DNA of 11,424 nucleotides from RGIG8748 sp045532255. GTDB taxonomy: Bacteria > Bacillota > Clostridia > UMGS1810. The position numbers and the translations under genes were made by a program. Position 1 is the first letter of the stretch; each line of letters begins with the position of its first letter. Location: the NCBI GenBank assembly GCA_045532255.1, contig JAZSFO010000096.1:1-11424 (forward strand), in the 5' to 3' direction. Below the pieces are notes generated by a model, which saw nothing but the letters and a program-made list of their open reading frames with translations, ran no database searches and was not told the DNA's origin. This document shows, piece by piece, positions 1 through 7,400 of the stretch.

Positions 1-57
1 TTCTTTTCTTTCCTTTTCTGCTGCCCGTTCTTCGGGACTTAATTTGTACCTTGGCAT
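1..57 (-). CDS. 5' end of an unrecognised gene, cut by the window edge
   Basis: Nineteen codons are visible, starting at the ATG at 57-55 and running off the left edge. The start is supported by GGAGG on the minus strand (plus-strand CCTCC at 66-70), 8 nt upstream. The visible peptide, MPRYKLSPEERAAEKERKE, is highly charged and looks like the start of an amphipathic helix. It is too short to assign to a family: small DNA-binding phage proteins and transposase-like proteins can both begin this way. The gene lies 139 nt downstream of the Panacea/membrane-protein operon in the same orientation, and has its own possible promoter inside an inverted repeat that also covers its ribosome binding site. 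That the gene is real is fairly sure; its function is unknown. Confidence 0.7.
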   Translation of the reverse strand, partial: MPRYKLSPEERAAEKERKE

Positions 58-65
58 AATTAAAA

Positions 66-104
66 CCTCCAAAATGATATTTTTATTATATATCATCTTG
101 GAGG
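66..104 (-). promoter_or_regulatory. Inverted repeat covering the ribosome binding site of the left-edge gene
   Basis: The arms at 66-79 and 91-104 are 14 nt each, complementary except at one position, with an 11-nt AT-only loop (80-90). Read as minus-strand RNA, the proximal arm contains the GGAGG ribosome binding site of the gene starting at 57, and the distal arm contains the matching CCUCC. A transcript entering from upstream would therefore fold with the site buried. The loop also holds the likely -10 box of a local promoter, so the same repeat could instead be an operator for a dimeric repressor. The repeat is seen directly; the choice between the two roles is inference. Confidence 0.6.
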
Positions 105-113
105 TCTTGTATA
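85..113 (-). promoter_or_regulatory. Possible promoter for the left-edge gene
   Basis: On the minus strand, TATAAT (plus 85-90) is a perfect -10 box. Seventeen nt upstream is TATACA (plus 108-113), which matches 4 of 6 positions of the -35 consensus. Transcription would start near 78, inside the proximal arm of the inverted repeat, so RNA from this promoter would lack the distal arm and keep its ribosome binding site free. The -35 box is only fair, and AT-rich DNA produces TATAAT by chance, so confidence is moderate. Confidence 0.45.
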
Positions 114-196
114 GACTTTACACAAAATTTGGGATAGTCTCGTAGCTAAAGACGGTCTTTTTGGTAATTTATGTAATCTTATTAATAATATTTACA

Positions 197-520
197 TTAT
201 TTTTTATTTTCACTTGCAAACAAATAACCCAACACTGATGTTATTGAATATTTTAGTAAATCAAAAAATTCAGAAGCTAAAGAATCCATCACTCCTATTT
301 TTTGAAATATAACATCAGCTATTATAAGACATCCACAAGCCACAAGAAAATATCTTATTAATTTAAATGAAAATGATAATATTTTATCTTTTCTTTTTAT
401 GTCCGCCTCTGCCTCTATCACCGCAAGTGGTTTTACTTTAGACATCTTTGATGAATTAGAACTCTCATTTTCCGATACATCTGATAGAAACAGTGGAAAA
501 TCGTTAAAGTTCTCGTTCAT
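197..520 (-). CDS. Small protein with two predicted membrane segments, candidate toxin partner of the Panacea protein
   Basis: This is a 107-residue protein that I do not recognise by name. Residues 1-30 are polar and Ser/Asn/Glu-rich, and 31-48 form a charged stretch (EAEADIKRKDK). A first hydrophobic segment spans about 52-73 and a second about 85-102, ending in a GYLFASENKK tail; there is no cleavable signal peptide. The ATG at 520-518 lies inside the end of the Panacea gene (17-nt overlap, different frame) and has its own GGGAG site 7 nt upstream, so the two are probably translationally coupled. Panacea proteins are known antitoxins for many unrelated toxins, some of them small membrane-acting proteins, so a membrane-targeting toxin is a reasonable inference. 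No toxin motif is visible to prove it. It could also be a harmless membrane protein or a phage superinfection-exclusion protein. Confidence 0.75.
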   Translation of the reverse strand: MNENFNDFPLFLSDVSENESSNSSKMSKVKPLAVIEAEADIKRKDKILSFSFKLIRYFLVACGCLIIADVIFQKIGVMDSLASEFFDLLKYSITSVLGYLFASENKK

Positions 521-947
521 CCATTATCTCCCTTGTATCTAAAAACTTATCTTTTCTATCACACGCTAAGGACCAAGCCGTTCCCTCTTGATGAGTAAGA
601 TTAGAGAGTGCCGAACCAGAAAATGCCTTATAATTTTTCCATACTTTTGTTATTGACTTCTTAAAATCTCCTTCTTCTTTTACAAAAAAAGTCTTACCTT
701 GGCTGTCACGAGCATATTGATTTATGCTACTATCCCCAAATGACATGAATTCAGAATACAAACTTGGCACAACAGGACCATACTTCCATGTCTCAAACCT
801 TTCATTAAACAGCTCAGTATTTGTTTCCTTCAAATAATCTTTATAAAGAAAATATACCAATTTTTGCAATTTCAAAGGGCTCAAAGCAATTTCTTCAGAC
901 AAAGCTCTCTTTATAAAATTATTTGCCACAATTACCGGTGTTACCAT
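504..947 (-). CDS. Panacea-domain (DUF4065, SocA-like) protein, probable antitoxin
   Basis: This is a 147-residue protein filling one Panacea domain. Hallmarks visible from the chosen start are ALSPLKLQKLVYFLYKDY (21-38), the family's helix with LKLQKL; ETWKYGPVVPSLYSEF (52-67), the very typical W-x-x-GPV-x-P-x-x-Y signature; and a C-terminal SGSALSNLTHQEGTAWSLA (110-128), matching the usual L-S-x-x-TH...W motif. Panacea proteins are described as promiscuous antitoxins that bind and neutralise diverse toxins; SocA and GepA are relatives. I chose the ATG at 947 because AAAGGAGGG (956-964) lies just upstream and family members usually start close to this point. An in-frame ATG at 983 adds 12 residues (MIFFTSERRAYI) and has an equally good GAGGAGGT site (993-1000), so a longer form is possible. 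The gene overlaps the small membrane-protein gene downstream, as expected of a toxin-antitoxin pair. Family assignment is confident; the antitoxin role is inferred from family and context. Confidence 0.9.
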   Translation of the reverse strand: MVTPVIVANNFIKRALSEEIALSPLKLQKLVYFLYKDYLKETNTELFNERFETWKYGPVVPSLYSEFMSFGDSSINQYARDSQGKTFFVKEEGDFKKSITKVWKNYKAFSGSALSNLTHQEGTAWSLACDRKDKFLDTREIMDEREL

Positions 948-1053
948 AATATAAGCCCTCCTTTCACTAGTAAAAAAAATCATTAACTATACACCTCCTC
1001 AAAACATATTATGTTTCAGGATGTATATGTTATGCGCCATATGAAGCTTACAA

Positions 1054-1073
1054 ATTGTTACAATTGTAACAAT
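1054..1073. promoter_or_regulatory. Perfect 20-bp palindrome, candidate operator of the Panacea operon
   Basis: ATTGTTACAATTGTAACAAT is identical to its own reverse complement over all 20 bases. It consists of two adjacent TTGTxACAA units, each itself nearly palindromic, so it offers four TTGT/ACAA half-sites. It lies about 70 nt upstream of the first possible start of the Panacea gene and about 75 nt downstream of the predicted transcription start. A site of this kind is typical of a dimeric or tetrameric repressor. Which protein binds it is unknown; autoregulation by the Panacea protein or its complex is one possibility. Confidence 0.6.
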
Positions 1074-1153
1074 GTCATCATATTGAATAATTCATTTTAC
1101 TTTGTTTTAATTACATATTTCGCCTACTAAATTCATTCCTTTTTTACATTTTG

Positions 1154-1182
1154 ATAATACCATAAATATTTTTTTATTGCAA
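1154..1182 (-). promoter_or_regulatory. Likely promoter of the Panacea/membrane-protein operon
   Basis: On the minus strand, TTGCAA (1182-1177) and TATTAT (1159-1154) are separated by exactly 17 nt, matching the sigma-A consensus at 4 of 6 and 5 of 6 positions. Transcription would begin near 1147. That gives a 5' leader of about 165-200 nt containing the 20-bp palindrome. The surrounding DNA is extremely AT-rich, so other promoter-like matches exist; this is the best-spaced one I found. Confidence 0.45.
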
Positions 1183-1280
1183 TATTTTTTCTGTTAAATT
1201 TTCTTTACATTTTTAATTTACATATTGATTTTCTAATTTGTATATTATAGTTTTGTAACATTATCCCATTTTATAAATAC

Positions 1281-1313
1281 AAAAAAGGACCCGTAACCAA
1301 CGGATCCTTTTTT
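1281..1313. terminator. Bidirectional rho-independent terminator
   Basis: A 13-nt stem (1281-1293 with 1301-1313) has one C-A mismatch, a GC-rich core GGACCCG/CGGATCC and a 7-nt loop. It has an A-run on its left side and a T-run on its right, so each strand's transcript ends in a run of U. It lies 165 nt beyond the stop of the 2372-residue gene and ahead of the Panacea promoter. It should end the phage operon and insulate the toxin-antitoxin-like genes. Confidence 0.85.
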
Positions 1314-1478
1314 GTCGATTATGTAATCGGAGGTCAAAATGAAACACACGCCCACGCATGCCCTATATATTTATTTTATTTCATATTATGAATAAAATCA
1401 AGATGTCAAATGAAATTATACTTTCTTGGTATTGGGTTTCGCCCTTCCCATTACCAAATTCCCAAGCGATTGCAAATT
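1314..1478 (-). other. Untranslated stretch downstream of the giant phage gene, with a hairpin
   Basis: No convincing gene lies here. Just after the stop of the giant gene is a hairpin: arms GGTATTGGG (1428-1436) and CCCATTACC (1447-1455) pair with one mismatch around a 10-nt loop. It is not followed by a U-run on the minus strand, so it is not a terminator, but it could stabilise or process the mRNA 3' end. A minus-strand TTGACA (1409-1404) with TATGAA 18 nt downstream (1385-1380) could form a weak promoter reading straight into the terminator. Together with the neighbouring terminator, palindrome and promoter, this accounts for the gene-free interval from 984 to 1478. Confidence 0.5.
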
Positions 1479-4400
1479 TTATCTTCCACTAAGCAAATAC
1501 TTTTTAATAAATTCTTCCTTTGCTATTTTTCCTGCTTCTGTATAGCAATCCTTTATAGCCTCAACCTTTTCCTCATCGCTCATGATTTTATAATCAGGTG
1601 AATTGATAAGCTCTGTCACAAGTCCCAACGAGTTCTGTCCTCTGCTTTTGGCATAGAATGTGTACTGCTCTCCTGTGAGATTAATTTTACCAGCAGTTAT
1701 ATTTTTGTGGTTTTTCACATCTGTTGCACTTATTGTCACCGACTTTTGAGCTACAATTGGGAAAACTGAATTATCACCAACTCTCTCATACAAAGCATTT
1801 AACTCTTTGGATACCTTTGAATTATCAATTCTCCTTGCATATCCGGGAGAAACAAAGTTTGACACACCTCTCAAAGCCACATTCTCACCATAGGTCATTT
1901 CTCTGCCCCATGCATCCAGCCTTGGTTCGAGCATGTAGCTTGCCACTGGTATCTTTGCCGCAATCTGCTGAGAAAGTGTCTGAATTGTCTGTGGTATATG
2001 AGAATTTTTATTGACATATGTGGTTCGCCTTGTTTTGTCAGCAGTTCTTGCAATCTGTCCGGATAAAGTAGGTATTGCCTGCATTATGTAGCTTGTAGCC
2101 GCATCAATAAACACAGCAGAAATAGCATTGTCTCCATAATATGTAGCAGCTTCCAGAACACTTGAAATACCTTGTAAACAACTTAACTCCATAAGAGGCT
2201 CCAAAATTTTGCTTATTGAACCCGTAAAGTCAGCAAAGCTTATTCCGTCATCTTTTACACTGTTCCAAAGCTCGACACCGACAAATATCGGCATAACAGT
2301 AGGAGCTGCCCAGTCTATTGTATATGTTCCATATTCACCGAGCTTCAAAGCATACCCCTGGAACCCGATGGTTTCATCAAACTTCCTTTTTTTCTTATCT
2401 TCATCTCCTATGCCAATAATCCATCCGAGCCGTGCAAACAAAACACCTATTAGTACAAGAGCTGCTCCGGTGAAACCCTTAGCTCTGCTATCCAACATCT
2501 CATCAGCTGTCATTTTTCCGCTTTTCACCTTTTTTGCATCAAGCATAAATCCTTTGATAAGATAAGCTGGAGAATATTCTATGCCTCGTTTTGCAATATT
2601 AAGAGGCGTATTTTTGAAAGGTAATACCCCCTCGAAAGTAGCATACCAGAAAAATTTCGCTCCTTCACCCTTCTTTGTTGCCCTTCTTTTGAACTCGTTC
2701 AACACCTTGGCAATCTCGTTGGCGTCTCTGAATGTTGCCTCCTGTGCCTGCTTTATGGCATATTTCCTCATATTATCAAGTGCGGTTATGGCCTCCCGTG
2801 TCCCGCTGTTCAGAAACTCAGGGGTGATGTTCCTTGCTGTCATTACCTGCGCCAAAGCATCTACATATGCTGCTCGCAAAAACAAGCCATCCTCCCACTC
2901 CATTGCATAATTATTAAATCTGCGAACAGCCTCAAGAAAACGATTTTTAAATATCTGCCTTCTTTCGTTTATTTCACCGTACTTAATATCATACTTTCCA
3001 TCGTAGCCTTTTATAAGGTTGCCTACTTTGTCAAAATCTTTTTTTGCAAATTCAAGTGCATTTTTATCCCTGATAATAGACTTTGTTCTCTGGCTTTCTT
3101 CCATTTTACCAAGAGCAATAGCTTGCCCTTCCAATATAGCCCCAATAAAGTTTTTGAGTTTTCTTGCAGGAACCATAATTGCATTACCAACAACATTTCG
3201 AAAATGCGTCCTTGGATTACAAAGCATTGAAAGATATCTCCAGGCAGTCCACTTATCAAAATTAGTAGCAGGTATTTGTTTAGCTATATCCTCATGGATT
3301 TCGTCAAGCAATTGCTGTCTTGATGCTTCATCGGTTTCGGTCAAGTATCGTCTTGCAAGGTCCTTATTGAGTTCAATTTCTAAATCTTTACCTTTTTCTC
3401 CAAGTTGTTCTTTCATCTCTCTGTTAAGAGACTGAACAGATTTTTCAAGACAATACAGCTTGCCGTCAGGTGACATTTTCTTAATCATGCTAAATGCCTG
3501 TGTTGCCTGTCCTGCTATTGTTGCCATATGAGCAAGGTCTCCGGCAATCTTCATGGATAGCTCTACATCTGCTGCCGTTAAGCATTGATTAAGGAGTACT
3601 TCACCGAGGACAATATCATTTTTCCCCGGAATGTTTTCCGCAGATGCTAATGCATTCCAGTACTGAATTGCACCGTCAAAGCCAAGCTCATTTATCTTGT
3701 CAAACGCATATTTTCTTGCATCCTTATCTGTAATAGGAATATGACTAACCTTGTGATTAAGGACCTCCCCCCTGAATTCATCGACAGTGTTATCAGGCAT
3801 GATTTCTGCTTCAAGCAAGGTTCTTGCAGACTTACTTACATACCGCGTCTTATCGCTCTTTTTAGGAACCTTAATATCTCTCGCAGGATTAGAACCCGGC
3901 TCTATAGAACCGTACTTATCTACCGCTTTATCCCATTGTTTGTTAAGTTCGTCCTTGTCAGTTGTTTTATCATTTTTCTCTTTTGTTGCTACAGAAAGCT
4001 TTACATCTTCTCCACTTCTGCTATCAGTCTCTCCGCCGTTTCCACTTTCTTTGCCATGGTTTGACATTCTTTCATTGGCTTCATTAGGATTATAATCTGC
4101 TCGCTTGACAGTTCCTTCTCCGAGCACAATTTCAGCAATCTCTTTAGTATCTTCAAACCTTCGTCCGTAAGTTTCTCCTTCATAGAAACACTCCCTTGCA
4201 TAATCAATTAAATTTTCGTCATCCGTTTCAAATGTAATTACTGTTTTAATTTTCGGATAGTCATAATCAGCATCCGAATATATCAGTTTGTTCTCAACAG
4301 GGAAAATGTAATCCCCTTCAGCACTTTTCTTAAATGTACGATACTTATTATTCCTAAGCTCCGACACCTTTGAATAAAAAGCCGCAACTTCATTTTTGTT

Positions 4401-7400
4401 AAGTACACCCTGCTCCATTGTCCACATTACACCCGGCTGTTTTGACACACTAAACCTTATATCCTCATTCTGTGCGGATAATTTTTCTGTTTCCTGCATA
4501 GAATTATTCTTGACAGATGTATCGTTTTGTGGTACACTGTCCTTAATTAAAGGAGATTGGCTTCGGTCGCTTTTGGCGTGAAGAGCAGGAATGTTATTGC
4601 TCGCTGTTGCATCTCCTTCATTAGAAGTTCTTTGGTTATAATTGCCACCGATTAGTGGTGTCGGTTCACTGGCTTTAGAACTTCTATTTTTTATTTTCAC
4701 AAGATTGCCTTTGGATATCTGTCGCTGTATATAATCTTCAAAATTATCTCTTCCAAACACTGTAGCAACTTTGTTGGCAACCATATATACTTCGTTATAT
4801 ATACTGCCTTTATTTATAAATATTGGAACATTTATAGTATTGCCATTAGTATCCTTGTATTGAGAAATTAAAAGAAAGTAATTCTCTCTTCTATCGCTGT
4901 TTTCGGCATTTTTTGTTCCTCTATACGCACGTGTAACACCATCTAAACCATCTATTACTTTTAGAAATAATGTTTTTCCAAGGCCATGAAAATGCTTGTC
5001 AGATGTGATCGATAATCCTAGTTTTTTTGCTTCTTCCTCAGTAAGAATGTTTTCACGTGCATGAGAAGCTTTTATCACCATTGGAAGATTATCTACACCT
5101 TTTTGCGAGATAAGAATAGAAGGACTACTATCTGTTAATTTAATTTCTTTATCATAGAACTTATCGGTAATTGCTTTTTCAATCTCTACAGATGCACTTT
5201 GACTTAATGCATAACTTACATTTTCACCAGACTCTATCTTCTCCGCATTCTGCGACACCTCATAATTATCTATTGCCTCAAAATCATTATTCCAGAATGA
5301 AGTAACAAGTTCATCAAATACAAGTGTATACTCATTCATACCTGCAAGGGTATCACATACAAATTCCTCAAAGATTTTATTTGTATCACCTTCGTATAAG
5401 TCGCTATATTCGGCATACCTATCCTTGCTCAAGATGTTTTCAAGCTCTGCCTTTGAAAAAGAGTTTGTAAGAATACTTCCGATTTTCTTGCCTATAGCAA
5501 GCTTGTATATAACATGACCTATTTCATGCTTGGCAATAATTTCGGGTGTGTTTTCATTGCTGTCATACTGTATGTATGCTACATTATCACCTGTAACCGC
5601 TCCGGAGAAGGAAACACCCTTCTTAGTGTTAACACCCTCGCCAACCATAAAACGAGCATTTAATCCGTATTTACCAAGGAAATCTGCAACCACACGCATA
5701 TCATCCGTATATGAATCTTCTTTTATAACCTCACATACGATATCCTTTGTTATATTTACTTGTTCTGTTCTTCCTTCACTCCTGAGCTTTTCGGCAGTTT
5801 GCCTTCTGCTTCCCACTTCTTTTGAAGCTCCTTGAACTTCTCCAGTTTGCTCTCCGGAACTGCCATCATCCCGTGAGGAGTGCTCATGTAATAAACCATT
5901 TCGCTCATTGGAAATTCCTCCTATATTCTCTATAGCCTCAATTATTGCTTTACCGCCATCTGCAAAGTACTTTGACACTTCGCCTATGTTTCCTGTTGCT
6001 CTGTAATTATCAATGATTTTCCGTGCAAATACATCCCAATCCTGTGTACCTGTTTCATTCTGCATATACACAGAGATTGACTGCAATGCACCATCCTTGA
6101 TAGTATTGCCAATCGCATTTACAACGGGGCTGACATCTACTGCATTTTCTGTTATTTTTATTGTACCTTGCTTTGCAGTGTTTGTCAATTCGTCGTTTGA
6201 ATTATTTTCTGTATGAACATATATTTGACTGTGCATAGTGCCCGCAGTTGTTTTTAAGTCATTTATCATTGACTTAAATTTATCTGCTGCAAACTTAACC
6301 GTCTGAGAAGCGCCCTCGCTTACACCCTGCTTGTATGTATCAAATATAACCTTACCTATATCATCACCATGTTCGGAAAGTGCGGTATATATTGTACTGT
6401 CCTTTGCTATGGACTGTGCAAACGCATCAGCATAATCCATAATAATTTCATCGGTTATAATAACTCCGCCCTTGTTAGATACAGCTTTGAGGTTAGCATT
6501 GAATATCTTTTCAAAGCTAAGTTCTCTTCCCGTTGTTTCATAAAATATATTTGTAATTTCATTTGTTCTGTACTTAACAAGCCCAACAATGCTGTCGTAT
6601 GAAATTTTAGTGTCAACGCCTGTCAAATCACCCAGCACAACTGTCTCAAGCATCTCATTTTTCGCTTTTTCGGAGAGCTTGACCTTATTATCGGCAATCT
6701 GTGTAAGCCTGCGTGCATTCTTGATGGTATCAGCAGAGGTAAATGCATATTTGTCCTCAGAGAGAATATCCATGGCAAGCTCGCCTATCTTGTAGTGATA
6801 CTGACTTTTCTTGGTATCTCCCTGCTCCATGTCGGCAACGATTTCTGCCTTTTTGCGGATTTCTGCATCTTGACTTGACAGACCCTTGGATAGTACTGCA
6901 GATAGCGTTACATCCCTATATTTTCCTGTGGCTATTCTTCTGCCTGCAATGTTAGTCTTTACTCTGTTAGGTGCTTGATATGCCGCACTCATTCCCATAC
7001 CCGAGAAACCGCCTGAGAGGATGGCACGGGTATCATCAAGAAGGCTGTCACCAATGGCTTTAAGTATAGCATCCTTATTGGATTTTCCTTCGCTTATATA
7101 ACCTTCTATCGCCATGGATATATCACTATCCTCGCCTGCAATGAGATAATCGGTGAGCTTGTTTGCCCAGTTGGAAGCTCCTTCCTCCAAACCTTCCGAC
7201 ACAAAGCCCACGAGCATACCTTTAACGAGACTCTTTGGTGTTTTTAAGATGTTATCAAGTGGTATTTTTTCTGTAAGATATTCCGTAATCCCTGTTGAAA
7301 TACCAATTGTAAGAGCTTGTTCATCTGTATATCCCTTGAGTTTGGCATTGGATATTGAATCCGCAGCTGCTCCCGAACTCATAAGCCCCGATGTAATTTT

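Noticed and set aside
148..160. AAAGAC/GTCTTT inverted repeat as a terminator after the membrane-protein gene
   Set aside because: The stem is only about 5 bp with a 3-nt loop, and there is no U-run on the minus strand, so it should not terminate the operon.
1339..1395. Plus-strand mini-ORF of 18 codons (MKHTPTHALYIYFISYYE) preceded by GGAGGT
   Set aside because: The ribosome binding site spacing is only 4-5 nt, no plus-strand promoter was found upstream, it lies just beyond a bidirectional terminator, and the peptide is not recognisable.
1410..1601. Plus-strand reading frame of 63 codons overlapping the 3' end of the giant gene
   Set aside because: It runs antisense to the well-supported 2372-aa gene, has no clear ribosome binding site, and its hydrophobic composition is as expected for the reverse of Lys/Glu-rich coding sequence.
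3019..4095. Several plus-strand open frames inside the giant gene
   Set aside because: They are shadows of the long minus-strand coding sequence, without ribosome binding sites or recognisable protein motifs.
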